Origin: Cyathus striatus
Taxonomy: Eukaryota > Basidiomycota > Agaricomycetes > Agaricales > Nidulariaceae
NCBI GenBank assembly: GCA_025738555.1
Contig: JAOVFP010000003.1
Span: forward strand, 6,014,001-6,078,000
DNA: 64,000 nucleotides
Direction: 5' to 3'
Shown: positions 22,878-35,884 of the stretch, piece by piece
Layout of the letters: every line of letters begins with the position of its first letter
How positions within the stretch are numbered: position 1 is the stretch's first letter
Notes under the pieces: model-generated
Told to the model about the DNA's origin: nothing
Database searches by the model: none
The model's input: only the letters and a program-made list of their open reading frames with translations
Program-made: the position numbers and the translations under genes

Positions 22878-25474
22878 ATGTACCGCATCGTCTCCTCTGT
22901 CTCCCGCCCATCCAACACCGGGCGACTCGGGGCTGCTGCTGGTGGTCAGTTTTCCTCTTTCCCCCCATCTCCCATTTCAACACGCTTATCCCCCTCTAGC
23001 ACGGAGAATATCCTCAACTCCCCCCAGGAATGCCGACATCACACTAACCGTCGACGGCAAGGAGGTCACTGTCCCCCAGGGTGCGTTCTTCATAGAGCAC
23101 TGACCGTCGTGCTCACCCCGTGCAGGCTCTGCACTCATTCAGGCTTGTGAAGCTGCTGGTGCCACCATTCCCCGCTTCTGCTACCACGACAGGTGTGTAT
23201 ATCTACTTTCTTTTTCATGAATTCATGTTAAAAATATCTACAGGCTCGCCATTGCAGGTAATTGCCGCATGTGTCTCGTCGAAGTTGAGCGTTCACCCAA
23301 GCCCGTTGCGTCCTGGTACGCGTGCTCTCACTTCATTTGATTCCACAACTAAATCTTCTCCATCCAGCGCAATGCCCGCCATGCCTGGCGCAAAAGTATT
23401 CACCAACACTCCCCTAGTCCACGAAGCCCGCGAAGGCGTCATGGAATTCCTCCTCGCCAACCACCCCCTCGACTGCCCCATCTGCGACCAAGGTGGTGAA
23501 TGCGATCTCCAAGACCAGTCCATGCGCTACGGCTCAGACCGCACGCGCTTCCACGAAATCACAGGAAAACGCGCAGTCGAGAACAAGGACTTTGGCCCCC
23601 TCGTCAAGACCAGCATGAACAGGTGTATCCAATGTACCCGCTGTGTCAGGTTCGCCAACGAGGTTGCAGGAGTTGAGGAGCTCGGTACTACAGGCCGAGG
23701 GAACGACATGCAGATTAGCATGTACGTCGAGAAGGTGATGGATTCAGAATTGAGCGGGAACATCATCGACCTATGTCCCGTCGGTGCACTCACATCCAAA
23801 CCGTACTCGTACCATGCGCGACCGTGGGAGCTCAAGAACACCGAGAGTATCGATGTCCTCGATGCTGTCGGCTCCAACATCCGCATTGACTCGCGAGGTG
23901 TCAAGGTGATGCGCGTTCAGCCCAGAACAAACGACGACGTCAACGAGGAGTGGATCAGCGATAAGACGCGTTACGCCTACGACGGACTTCAATTCCAGCG
24001 TCTCACCACCCCACTCATCAAGTCCGGTGACCGCTTCGTTGGCGCAACATGGGAACAGGCGCTCGAGGCCGTCAAATCCGGTCTGGAAGCCTCAGGCGCC
24101 CAGCCGCATGAGATTAAGGCCATCGCTGGCCATTTGGCAGACACCGAATCCCTCCTCGCGCTCCGTGACCTCATGCACCGCCTCGGTTCTGAAAACCTCA
24201 CCCTCGACCAGTCCTACGGCGACTTGCCACCCGTAGGTGGAACAGACATCCGCAGCAACTACCTCTTCAACTCTGGTATAACTGGTCTCGAAGAGGCTGA
24301 TGCCATCCTCCTCATTGGCACCAACCCCAGACACGAGGCAGCCGTTATGAACTCTCGCATTCGCAAGTCCTGGATGCACACTGGCCTTGAAGTAGGACTT
24401 GTCGGCGAGAACGCGGATTTGGCGTACGGCTATGAGCATATTGGCGCGAGCGTGGCTGACTTGAAGAAGTTTGTCGAGAGCGGGAGTAAAGGCGCGTTTG
24501 GAAAGAAGTGGAAGGAGGCCAAACGTCCTATGATTATTGTTGGATCAGGGGTTGGCGAAGGGAAGGAGAGGGAGCTCGTTTATGGCCTTGTGAGTAGGTT
24601 GGTGCAGAAGGAAGGTGAGAAATTGGTGAGAGATGACTGGAATGGATTCTGTGTTCTTCAACGGGTTTGTGGTTCTTTCGCCTTGACTCTACTCTTGCTG
24701 ACGTCGATATAGGCAGCATCAAGAACAGCAGCATATGACCTATCCTTTTCCCCTTCTTCTACCTCCCCTTCGAAACCGAAATTCGTATACCTCCTCAACG
24801 CAGATGAAGTTGACCCCTCCTCCATTCCTCAAGGCGCATTTGTTGTATATCAAGGACACCATGGTGATCTTGGCGCTCAGCTGGCTGATGTCGTCCTTCC
24901 TGGCGCAGCATACACTGAAAAGAGTGTTACCTGGGTTAACACCGAAGGCAGAGCTCAGCAGGGGAGAGCGGCGGTAGGCCCACCAGGAGCGGCGAGGGAA
25001 GATTGGAAGATTGTTAGGTTAGTCTTTTCTGGTCTGTCCTTTTTTTTTTTTTTGGCTCACGAGGAGGATAGGGCGCTCTCCGAGGTCCTTGGTGAACCTT
25101 TACCATACGATGACATTCTTTCATTACGTGACAGGATGTGGGAAGTCGCACCCCACCTTGTGCGGTACGACGTTCGGGAACCTGTGTCCACCTCCGTCGC
25201 GAAGCTCGGATTAGATCTTGTTAGGAAGAACACCGAGAAAGTAGTGAAAGATGCTAAAGGTCTTGACGGGAAATTCGGAAAAACTATCGGCAACTTCTAT
25301 ATGACTGACGTCGTTTCAAGAAAGTGAGTTTTCAATCCTCTTCTAAACAAAGAATAGAAGCTGATGAGCAATCGTAGCTCGGTGACGATGGCGCAGTGTA
25401 CGAAGGCGTTTGTTAAGGGAGAGGATTACGGTTTTGGTGACGTTGGAAAGGGCACACAATCCGCATTTGCATGA
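22878..25474 (+). CDS. NDUFS1: NADH:ubiquinone oxidoreductase 75/78-kDa subunit
   Basis: Largest peripheral-arm subunit of mitochondrial complex I, 744 aa. Exons 22878-22941, 23000-23080, 23126-23192, 23244-23315, 23368-24664, 24713-25017, 25072-25323, 25378-25474. The first 30 or so residues are basic and Ser-rich, as for a mitochondrial presequence. The N-terminal domain has the 2Fe-2S set (RFCYHDR...GNCRMC), [16 protein letters not shown], and the 4Fe-4S cluster residues in [12 protein letters not shown] with CPVGAL, followed by the molybdopterin-oxidoreductase-like domain ([22 protein letters not shown]). It carries electrons from NADH toward ubiquinone. All introns are GT-AG. The intron at 25018-25071 has a run of T before its acceptor. 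Length and motifs are complete. Confidence 0.97.
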
Positions 25475-25922
25475 GCGCGTAGAGTTCTGGTTAGGCCATT
25501 TAGATGGACATCTAACGCTTAGAGTGTTACGTGGAGGTGTTAATAAAATAAGACTTTTTTTTCGTTTCCCTCCTTGTTGTCGAATAATGGTTTATTTAGA
25601 CGCAGGAGGGATCTGCGCGCAGTTGAAGTTGAAGGTTTTGTACACTCGACATGGAGCATGTAGACGAATTATTCTGTTGGTTATATATGTAACTAGTAGA
25701 ATGACGGTAGTTGGAATGTCAGAGTAATTAGTGGATATCAGGATAAATTACATGCACGACACTGATCTATGCGAACGATAGAACCAATTATAGCATTGTT
25801 ATAGGTCTATACAGATTCAGAACATCCATTAAAAACATGTCGAAAAAGGGAAAACAATATACGAGAAAAACATGGACATGCTATGCGGAGAAGTAGGTAT
25901 ATGCAAGGTGAGTCTCTTACGC
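25475..25922. other. Convergent 3' UTR region, complex I subunit / SAR1
   Basis: Nothing coding recognised; GTTAATAAAATAAG near 25537-25550 could serve the plus-strand polyadenylation signal. Confidence 0.45.
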
Positions 25923-26878
25923 TTAGATCTACAGAGTGAAGTGAGTATGCATACTGAATATAAATGACAAAAAGACGCACATATTGAGACAACCACCGGA
26001 AACCTAGATACAGAGTAAATGTAAGAAACGTAGCAATGGTAGCATTGAAGAGATGTACCTTCTCCGTACCCCTGCCTCTGCACAACAGAGCACATGAACA
26101 ATTCGATAGGTCGGATATCACTAAGAGGAACCTTGCCCTTATCACCAAGCACCTATCAACATCATGCTACACAGCGTAAAGGCAAAGAACGAACCTTTCC
26201 AGTCGTCTGATAAAGTCCCAAGTGATGTCTAAGCTCGTCCTCGCTCACTGCACCAGGAGCATCAATCTTGTTGCCGAGAACGAGGAAGGGGACCTTGGCG
26301 AGCTGCTCGATGGAGAGGAGAGCGTCTAGCTCAGCTTTAGACTCGGCAAAGCGCTCGTAGTCAGCGCTGTCAACAAGAAATATAATCCCGTCAACCTCTG
26401 GGAAATAATCCCTCCAGAGACGGCGGGCTAGAGAAATAAATAAATATACATGAGAACGGATAGTGAATTGGAAATGTGATGACACGACACACCCTGTTGA
26501 TGTCCACCCAAGTCGTATGTTGTGAATTTCACATTTCCGATAGCCAGTTCCTCCGAGGCTATGTTAAGAGCAATATGTATAAGTTTACTAAATGGGTAGG
26601 GGGGTAGGCAGGGGCGTACTAGGGTGAAGGGTAGGTTGTAGAGTAGCGAGCCTATCATTTTTGAGCATGTGGAGTAGTGTCTGCGACTTGTGAGATGCTA
26701 GCGAAGCAGTTAATAAAGCAGTACGTACTGTCTTTCCAGCATTGTCCAGCCCAAGGAAAAGGATTTTTGCATTCTTGTGCAAGAGGCCTATAATGCATTA
26801 AGAGACAGGTAAGCACTCGCAAAGAACGACCGTACCAAGCTGCGCAAGCACATCCCAGAACCAGTTGATAATAAACAT
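25923..26878 (-). CDS. SAR1: SAR1 small GTPase (COPII)
   Basis: Eight exons, complement of 26836-26878, 26729-26787, 26620-26680, 26493-26558, 26195-26427, 26059-26137, 25981-26003, 25923-25928; 189 aa, the normal SAR1 length. [16 protein letters not shown] is the amphipathic N-terminal helix that inserts in the ER membrane; GLDNAGKT is the P-loop, DLGGHQQ the switch II with His for GTP hydrolysis, LGNKID the guanine-specificity motif and FMCSVV/RWLSQYI the family C-terminus. SAR1 recruits Sec23/24 to ER exit sites. The last exon is only six bases (ATC TAA); ignoring that intron would extend the frame by dozens of non-family residues, so the split is well supported. Confidence 0.96.
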
Positions 26879-27166
26879 GGCGAATTGAAGGTAAGTATGG
26901 AGATGATGGTAAGTGAGCAAGAAGCAAAGAGGAAGAGCCGGAGACAAACCTGACCGTAGGCGAGACCGAATGGCGTGGAACTACCAGGCGTGACCACGCA
27001 CTACCGTAACACGTGTGACGTCAACCCCGTCATCCTCTGGATTCAATAAAACAAAATTTGAACAAAATACAGCTTGGACCTACACTTTCAAATAGTAATT
27101 GATTATAATACTGCTACAAGACTACAGGACGGAGTGTCAAAAATTATAATACATAAATACCTGCTT

Positions 27167-30100
27167 CTACATAGTCTCCCAGCCTCCTGCATCCATGCTG
27201 CTTTCTAGTTTTCTAGCCACAACAGTTGCAATGCCATGGTTCAACCACGTCCGACGAACCTCTTCCCAGCGAGCACTGTGAAGGAATTGTCTTCGACCAC
27301 GTCTATGCAGCGTATTAATAAATTAGAAGGGGGGAGAGAAAAGTTGTAACTTACCTCATTGATATATCAATTTCTCCGTGAACGTCCAGATATGGAGAAG
27401 ACGAGAAAGTTCCATTGCTAGAATTAAGATACAGAATGGTACAACGCTTCACGAGGAAATAGATTCCGATAGTTCCTCCACATCTAGAAATAGGGTCAGC
27501 AGCAGAGACAACAACGAAATGCGAATATACATACTCCCTAGTATGCAAGTTGCATTCCCCGCGGTCACCATAATCCATATCCTTACAGCAGGTGCTCTGG
27601 AAACAAATAGTGGCTCCGCATAACAGACAAATCGCACCATCTAGAGGTGTAGTGTTACAACGTTGACAGACAAGCAGCTTATCGTGATATCCAAAGAGAC
27701 TGTCGAGAACAAGAGGAAGTTTGGCGAGGCGATAAACCCCGGGATAGTCAAGTATTACACCGCAGTTCAATTGCGATGCCGCATGTGAGTTGCCGTAGTG
27801 ATCACACCATCCCCATAGCGAGTTTTGTAGTGCTTCCTGGTTAGGAAGATCTGATAACGGTGGGATCCCCAATGTTTGAAGAAGTCGTTCGTACTCGCAC
27901 ATATCACTAGGTTCAAAGTGGGGAGTGCTGAATGCGGTCGGCAGGACTGATCGACATAAAATGACTGCTCGTCGCAAGAACGGCAGCGTAAATTGATATA
28001 GCAGCTTCTCCATCCTTGCTTCGCCGAATGTTTCGAAAACTAACTTGGAAGTATGCTCGAAGACCGGCGAATGTCGAACAACACACATGAAGAACATGCG
28101 TACATCCCCAAATAAATCTTCATGGGCCCGCCTCAAGACTGGGGCAGTTCCTTGATTGCGCGTTTTGTTGAGAATGTAGACCATTCCAATTACAGTCCTG
28201 GCCAAACAAGCGTAGTACGTGAGAATCAGTACATGTCTAAGCATTTCTGGAGCAACAGCAGCAGTTTCAACAAGAACACTGAAAGGATCTCGTAAGAGCA
28301 GAGGGTATGAGAACGATGTTAGCGACGTGCGACTCCATTCAGGCAACAGCCGCTTGATAATAGCCTGCCTCACTGCTTCTCGTCCTTCATCCGGTCTTCC
28401 CTTGAACTGCAATGCTACCAGTCGCGTTAAACAAGATAGCAATCCGCGAATCATACGCATCTGAGATTCCGAAAGATTGTCCACAACCAATCCATCCCGG
28501 GCTTCCATTCCACGCTGGGCAATTTCAAGACTTGAGATAGTATACCCAACTAACTCTTCCGGGAGGTAAATCCCTGCACCACGCTCCCCTGTATCAGGCT
28601 CAGGACGATCACGTAAATGCCGTGTTTGTTGTGAAAAGGACTTCGACACAGCCATTACCGTGTCTAGCATCTTCGCGCCCTCCATGTTTTCAGTGCGTTC
28701 TCGTACGGCTGTGGCGTAACCCGGATCTTGCGCACTCCAAAAGACAAATTCTCCTGTGCCATTACGGAACTGTAACGATTCAAGCAGCTGATCTGGCTTT
28801 GACTTCAGGATATTAATTCCAGCGGCTCGGATCCAATCCGAGAACGGTGTTGTATTGAGAGTGATGGAAAGTGGATTAGTTACAGGGAGAATGACATTTC
28901 CAAGGCTCTTGCATAACGGGCAAATGTATTCTTTCCTTGGTATGCTTTCTGGGTGATTGCGAGTGGCTTGAGCTCGGTGCCTCTGCCGGATTGATACACT
29001 ATACACCTGGAAACAATCCAAGTGCATCATATGAGTACACACAGAGGAATATATGCCGAATCGAGTATAAGCTGCGGGGAATCCAGAGAAATTAGGAGTG
29101 GTCGCGTTTCTACTTTGTAAAATCTCTTCTTGGGAGGGCGGAAAGACGGTCGCCCCTTGGTTAGGCGGAATATGACGATCAAGAGAAGACTCCGCATCCA
29201 GCAGTTCATTCACATAATTCTGGTGACTATCTGGATGTCGCCTAATGAATCTGCTTGGCTGAAGCAGGCCCAGTGCACCAAAAGGTCGGTTCACATTCAA
29301 ATCCTCTTGACAAACGATGCATGTTCCATACGTCACCTCTGCGCTGGCATCTTCCATGTCTTCATCTTCTTCTTCATCCATGTCGTCAAAGTTAATCGCA
29401 AAGCTAGCCTGTTGAGCCTTCATCTGCTGCATGATAGCTTCCTGTCTCGCCTTCGCCGCGCGTTTCTTCGCATCCTCCGCAGATGGAGCAGGAGGCTGCA
29501 TATCAAATACCCTTCTCCGGCTTCTAATATCGTCCGGAATATGAATCTCCATGGTCTCAAGAATCCATTCAACGCGCGATTTATAGTGCTTATACTTATC
29601 ATGATGCTCTAATCCACAAATGACATCCACAAGGTTCTTATCTCCGGGACATGGGAAATACTTCCGAAGAGCAAGGTGACTGAAACTTTCTCTTCGCTCA
29701 ACTAGAGCAAGCATGATTAAATGCAAGGCTTGATCCAAAATAGCTTCTGCAGATGGAGGAGTGGCCCCAGATGTCTCGGTCAAAACAAGAACGTTGTATA
29801 TCGAGTAGAACATGACCTGTAAGAGAACCTCAGATTCAAAGATCATCGGAAGGTCAGCGAAAGGTCCATGTGTGACGTCAAATGGCTTAGGCACAATAAC
29901 GGGGTCTTGAACACCAGTTTTCTTCTTTAACCTACTCCTAAGCACATTTTCTACTTCCTCCCTTTTATTCCTCGTATAATGGTAGAAGAAGGGGTTTACT
30001 TCTTCGTACGCTTCGTCTTTCAGCTCGTATGTCCCAGAATCTGTAGCACTCTCAGGCGCGCGGAAGTTCGCGACTTCCTTGAGCATCCGTTCAAATGAAA

Positions 30101-33081
30101 CATCATCCACCAGTCTCTCGGCTACGCGTTTGACAAGGTCAGAGAACGTGCAAGGGCCCATCGCTAACGCATGGATGATCTCCCTCCTCACGGACTGAGG
30201 TGTACTCATTTGCTTCGCATTGCCGTTTTCGCTCAATATGGTTATCAAGACGTAAAGGACTTCTTCCACCATACTGCTCAGTTGCGACCCTTCATACTTG
30301 GACGCCACGAAATCACCAGCGAAGTATTCGGTGAGCCCGAACCTATCCAGTATGGACACCAACACGACATTGGGATTGACGATGACCAAACACGTCTGAA
30401 GAACGTAAAGATCTTGATCGTAGCAAAGTTCCCGGAGCATATAATCACGGTAGTGCAGGAGTTGACCTCGGATAGCAAATCCATTGCGAACCCAAAGACC
30501 AGTTCGAATTTGAGCGACCATTGCAAGTACTGACAAAGCGATCAGTTAATAGAACGTGAGTACAGCAGCCGGCATCATACCTCTCAGTGGGAAATCCATG
30601 ATTCCCATCATAGCATGCTCGTTCACATAACTAAAGATAAATTCCTTGAGGTCTGCTAAACCAATGGACTTTAAAGCATCAGGTCCGAGCTTATCAACGT
30701 GCTTGAACAGTTCTGCAAGCAGCCAATGGAGCGAGTGATGGAAGCTAACCCAGCCATCCAACACATCAAATTGCACAATCTGATAGCCAATACCCCCAAA
30801 CTGGACTTCATGAAATGCAAGGGGTTGAAATTTTGTTCGATCGACACGATCGTCCATCAAAGCGCACACTAGCAGAATATGGTGAATCACTGTGGATATC
30901 GCTGCAGCCAACTCGGCAACACTCGCTCGAGCAAAAGCCTGGCCGTATGCTTTGATTACGCGCGACAGGGATAGCGTAACATTGAACACACTAATCCATG
31001 CGTCGGTCTCATACTCCACGTGGGTCGAAGCGGCACGTTTGTTGGGGTTAACACACATAAATAATTGACAAGCTTTTGAAAACTGAAGAATGTAGTCGGT
31101 ATTATGAGCTATTAATTCCTGGACGGGTGCTGTGTGGCAAAGATATCTCAGATCGCTAAATATAGGCATAAACCGCTTGCTCTTGAAAGGGAAACTTTCC
31201 ACGTCGAGAGGTGCGTTGGCGGGAGGAAGGTTGAGGGAGGCCACAGATGCTGACAAAGCCAGCGAAGAGGGGTGTATGATGTGTTTATCTGAGATTTGGT
31301 TCGTAAAGAAAGCTGTGATGATATTGAGAAGTTTGGTTATGATTTGGCAGTGTCGGACGATATGAGAGGCGACGGATGGAACAGTGAACAGCTGTAGACC
31401 AAAGTATTTGATAGATGTCTCAGCTTCTCGATCAACGAGAAGATAGTTGTCAATAATGAGAGGGTAACTAAGAGCAAAATGAGAAGCTGTGTACAATTCA
31501 AATTAGCACTATCCAACACTTGAAAAAGTAGAACTGATCTACCAACTGCGAGTCTATGAGCCCTATTTATGCATATCACGGATCCATACAATTCCTTGAG
31601 GCTTAATCTAGGCTTTTTCCATAAACGAGTGTGGTAGAGAAATAGAATGTCAATTCTTGATCCTCCTGGAAGAACTGGAGGTTCGCGAGAAGGAGCTGCA
31701 TCTCTAGCAGAATACATGTCTCGTGATGAAGAGCCAAAGGAGAAATTCCCGAATGAGTCGCGCGATGTGGAGGTATAAGGTGATATATCCCAACGCCGAG
31801 GTGCCAGGAGCTCTGTAGCAAGCACTTCGCGGATGATGGATTTGTCGTTCCCCAAACGAGATCTTGTCAAGTCCAGAAGCCATTCTATCATTACACCTAC
31901 TATCTGTTCACAGAAGGTGTCGTACGCCCTGCGAACAGTGACACCAAGATCAATCTGTGCAATACCCTGTGCAATCTCTAGTAACCTGCCTGCACCGCTG
32001 GCGGCTGGTGTAAAACCAAAATCGATAATATCTCGACCGACGTCGTCGATTCTGTCCACGACTGCAGCAATTTCTTCTCGCGGCTTTCCTGTTAGGTCAC
32101 ATAACAATGTGATAACTTCATCGAAAGAGTGTTTATCGTCATTCCAGAGCACCAAATTATAGTGATCTTTCTGCATTGGATCAGCAGTGGGTTGCAGCCG
32201 TAGGTCAGCTTCATTTGCGGGAAGCGTAAGTTCATCTGGCGAGTATGAAAGATGGTGTATGATATACGAGAGTGCGAATGCTATCGCTTGCGACATTGAT
32301 TGGATAAGTAGAGGAGGAATGTTCGGTCGTGATGGTGGCGGGAGTACGGGAATTACAGTAGACGGGGAAACCACGCGCGGTAGTAGCATTTCTGATTCCT
32401 CTAATCGTTCTTCGGTACTCAAAGGCGGGTGGTATGGGCATGGAAGTGGCTCACGCCACGCTTCATGGTCCCCACAATCACAGTAACCACCTGGCTGCTG
32501 AGATATAAAGAAAGAGACGTTGTGACCAGTGTGGTCCGTGGCATGAAAACATCGAGAACACATCGCGCATGTCTCGTCCTGTGTGCAGTCTCTGTCACCT
32601 TTGTTCAGATATAGAGTAGAAACCTGGGTAACACAGATACTGACTTGCATCGGAAACAACATTCGCCCTTAGAGAACACATGTCCACAGCCTCTTCCAGG
32701 TGTGATAAGGTCATCCTCTTCTTTCCCTGCGCCGAAATACCCAGAGTCCTTCTGCACCTCGCTCAGCAGTTGATTGGCAGGCACTTGCTGGGTCCCAGCA
32801 GGAAGAAAGTACTGTGCGTGTGCAGGTGTCCCGAAGAACGTGGCGTATAGTTTGGACAGCACCTCAGCGCGAGTGGCGGGCGTAAATATGTACTTACGTG
32901 ATCCAGGCATTACTTCGAGTGAAAAACGCAGATCAGCAAGGGGATCTGACTGAGTCCTTGAGCTGGGACCTGCGCCTGGTGAAGGAGAACCAACAGCTGA
33001 CGGGGACGCGGTTGCTCCTGGCGGGGATGGGGATGCAGGGTTTGTTGTTCTTCGAGGAAAGAATGAAGAAAGGCCGGACAT
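27167..33081 (-). CDS. UBR1: N-recognin E3 ubiquitin ligase UBR1
   Basis: Six exons, complement of 32645-33081, 31543-32591, 30581-31486, 27535-30529, 27355-27483, 27167-27302; 1883 aa, as expected for fungal Ubr1. Domains in order: Ser/Pro-rich N-terminus; UBR box (CGHVFSKGECCFRC...MCSRCF...GGYCDCGDHEAW, about 130-205) that binds type 1 N-degrons; ClpS-like domain (YNLVLWNDDKHSFDEVI) for type 2 N-degrons; long helical body with RLWKKPRLSLKELYGSV; acidic stretch before a RING of CIVC...CTHMMHLDC...CPLCK type (about 1200-1325); C-terminal autoinhibitory zinc region (CQRC...CLLCG...CC). It targets N-end rule substrates with a Rad6-type E2. The first intron acceptor was placed inside GGTGACAG because that restores the UBR-box cysteine spacing. 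Confidence 0.96.
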
Positions 33082-33375
33082 GGTAGATGATGTCGACGAT
33101 GGATGTATGGGGAAACTGACCAGGATGGCACACTCACCCAAAGTCAGCACCTGCGCCCTCAGACTTAGATCTCGGTCCGAACCAATCGCTGTCCCGTCAG
33201 ACTTCACGTGACAGTAACGCGGCCTACATAATTAGCGTGATTGTAGGTCACATGCCTCGGCATCCGGCTCTCCGGCATTTTCCGAAATCTCCTGCGTCAG
33301 CAACTGTACAGCTGCGCTTGAATCTCCAACCTTATTCTGTACCGCAACCTCAAGCCCCGCACGCCGCCGTCGACG
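33082..33375. promoter_or_regulatory. Bidirectional promoter UBR1 / eL39
   Basis: 294 bp between divergent start codons. CT-rich and CAAC-rich toward the ribosomal protein gene; a CACGTGAC motif (33206-33213, E-box type) is present roughly mid-way. Confidence 0.45.
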
Positions 33376-33714
33376 ATGGTGAGTTCGTTTCTGCTTTTAC
33401 TCTGCTATTCAGAGATGCTGATCACCCCTATTTTATTGCTATAGCCTTCCCAAAAGTCTTTCCGCACAAAACGTATCCTCGCGAAGGCTGGCCGACAGAA
33501 CAGGTGCGTTTTGGTTTCCTACTGAGAGGACGAAATGTTGATCTTGCGATTTAGACCTATCCCTCAATGGTTCCGCCTCAAGACTGACACGAAAATCCAG
33601 GTGCGTAATCTCGCAATTTTAGCGGACAATCTACGATTCTGATTCTACTTTCATCGCGAATTGCAGTATAACGCCAAGCGCCGTCACTGGAGAAGGACCA
33701 AGTTGAACATCTAA
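33376..33714 (+). CDS. RPL39: Ribosomal protein eL39
   Basis: 51-aa large-subunit protein lining the exit tunnel. Exons 33376-33378, 33445-33503, 33555-33600, 33667-33714. The sequence is the canonical PSQKSFRTKRILAKAG, RPIPQWFRLKTDTKIQ and RRHWRRTKLNI, extremely basic. The first exon is the start codon alone: ATG followed at once by GTGAGT. Such start-only exons are known in fungal ribosomal protein genes, and intron-1 splicing therefore decides whether any protein is made. Too short to be found by ORF length; the splice model gives a perfect full-length protein. Confidence 0.97.
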
Positions 33715-34407
33715 AAATCTTATACATTCGCGTTCTGTGCATTTCCTATATCAATGGCATACATTACCAGAGGGTCAACCATAGTCTGACTCCGTGACTG
33801 TAGCTTGCAGTCTGCACGAGATCGTATCACAGCTATGTCGTAGTCAGCATGCAATTAGTTTTCCACCAGCGGAAGCTTTGTACATCCTTAACCTGAACAT
33901 CACCTTTATTGTCAGCTTTACTTTTTTTTACTTGTTTTGGTCAGGTCTCAGAAATAAGCCATCTATATGCAACCCGGAGAGCGCGTGTTAATTCTACCTC
34001 CCAATAAACTACCGCTTTCATCGAGCCCACAAACACTTGCATTAGAGGTTGGGATTTCATTGGAAGCCGAAGCTGTCAGCGCGCGAGACGATCTGAAGTT
34101 GATTCAGAATCTGGGACGCGATTTGAATCCCTTTAGCAACTTGCTGTGAACCTCTTCTGTCCAGAGACATCTGATTCCCATTATATCGGTGCATCCTGCA
34201 CTCATCAGAAGAACCGGGGCTTACAATGGTGAGAGATTCATAAACATCTGCACGGCAAACGTTCGTTCAAGGGATGGTTGCGCTCGTTCTATACAGCTTT
34301 AATATTCTCAGTATAACGCATAGCATTCGTTCTAGATTCGTCTTCGAGTAGAAATATTTACTGGTATAATATCCACAATTACAACTTGTTTTCCATTTCC
34401 ACCTGCT
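33715..34407. other. Intergenic, no feature recognised
   Basis: Between the 3' ends of the eL39 and porphobilinogen deaminase genes. Small frames at 33794-33991 and 33967-34149 show no family resemblance. A small RNA gene cannot be excluded by eye. Confidence 0.4.
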
Positions 34408-35571
34408 CTACGATTTATTTTCAGCAGCCGCTTCAGCTGCTGCACGTTTCGCCCGATCCTCATTAACAGCTTGCAAAATTCTCGCAGCACCATTCTCGTT
34501 CAATAACTTAGCAAGCCTGGTTCCCACTGCTTCAGCATCCTCAGTACTCGAAACCTTTTCCTTCACGGTCTGCTCAACATGGTCACTTCCGTCGATCGCA
34601 GTCACGCAACCGGTGAGCGTCAGAACCTCATCGGAGCCCTCCACATCTAAGCGACTTGAAACACCAACGGGGACACTGCATCCTCCTTCCAACACCCTCA
34701 GGCATGCACGCTCCGCCAAGCATATCCACTGGGTCTCCTTATGCATCAATCGTCGACATAGTTCAATAGCTTCTTCATCGTCGCTTCGGATTTCTACTGC
34801 AAGTGCGCCTTGTGAAACTGCTGGGAAAAGTATCGGTGGTGGGATATCGGCAGTGATACGATGTCCCATCTGCAATCGTACCACCCCTGCCTTCGCTAAG
34901 ATTATCGCTGCAAAGGGGCCGTCCTCCGCGTCTAATTTCGAAAATCTGGTATTTCTGATCATTTGGTTAGAACAGACAGGATCGCGGATAGACACCCTGG
35001 GACATACAAATTTCCACGCTGTATTCCATAGTATTGCTTAGTAGGTTACAGTAAAATTAAGACCCTTGCTCACCACATCCTGGAATATTAAATAGGGGTA
35101 TTTTCTCTTCAGTTGAGCCACCCTTCTGACACTGCTTGTGCCGACCACACTTCCAGCCGGTAATTCATCCAAACTTTTCCAGCTAGCTCCCTTTTTGACA
35201 ACCAAGCTATCAACTGGATCTTCACGTTCCAATATCGCGCCAATGATGCACCCATCGGGAAGAGTAGTCGGGACGTCCTTGAAACTGTGAACAAGCATGT
35301 CCACCTCCTTCTCTTTGAGAGCTACTTCGAGTTCCTTGGTCCAGAAGGCTTTACCGCCAACGAGATAGAGTGCTTGCGACTGATTCTTGTCTCCTGCGGT
35401 AGCCATAAAAGACGTCTTGAAAGAGGGCGATGCATTGTCTGTGGTATCGACAAATAGATCCTGTAGAGCTTTCTGCACTTGGTTGGTCTGTATTTGAGCG
35501 AGCTGAGATGCTCTGGACGCCAGAGTGAACGTCCTTGGTGAGTTGGTCGATGCTGGGGGATGAGCAGACAT
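34408..35571 (-). CDS. HEM3: Porphobilinogen deaminase (hydroxymethylbilane synthase)
   Basis: Third common step of heme synthesis: four porphobilinogens to hydroxymethylbilane. Complement of 35074-35571, 35008-35018, 34408-34954; 351 aa, normal for the family. Seen: ASRASQLAQIQTNQV, MLVHSFKDVPTTLPDG (catalytic Asp region), GTSSVRRVAQLKRKYP, then R-G-N-L-N-T-R needed for substrate binding, and LEGGCSVPVG with the Cys that carries the dipyrromethane cofactor. The RGN part is encoded by an 11-nt micro-exon (CGTGGAAATTT) with consensus splice sites on both sides; without it the frame fails. The C-terminus is Ala/Lys-rich. Divergent from CCT1. Confidence 0.96.
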
Positions 35572-35884
35572 TCTGTGGGATAAGAGCAGTTGGGTGTTCA
35601 GCGCTCAGCAGCTAGTCGCAAAGTATTCAGATCTTATAATAAGTCGCGATACCGGCAACCCACGCGCACATCTATCCGACTCACGAGCAGGGCGGGTAGA
35701 CCGGAGGCCGGTCCAGGCCGTAGTTTGTAGCTTACACGGAATATTTATTTTCTTTTGGTTACCAAAAGCTTCCATATAATTACGTAATTTATTTGAAGGC
35801 AAAGAATCTGGCAAACACGCGTACGATGCAGCAGACGGACGCGCCTCAATTTCTACGCCTCGTCCATACCCACTTCCCCTCATC
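35572..35884. promoter_or_regulatory. Bidirectional promoter HEM3 / CCT1
   Basis: 313 bp shared upstream region. CT-rich tract CGTCCATACCCACTTCCCCT lies immediately before the CCT1 start. No TATA box identified. Confidence 0.4.

Noticed and set aside
25807..25980. Extended C-terminus of SAR1
   Set aside because: The extension is unrelated to the family; a consensus intron restores the normal QYI stop.
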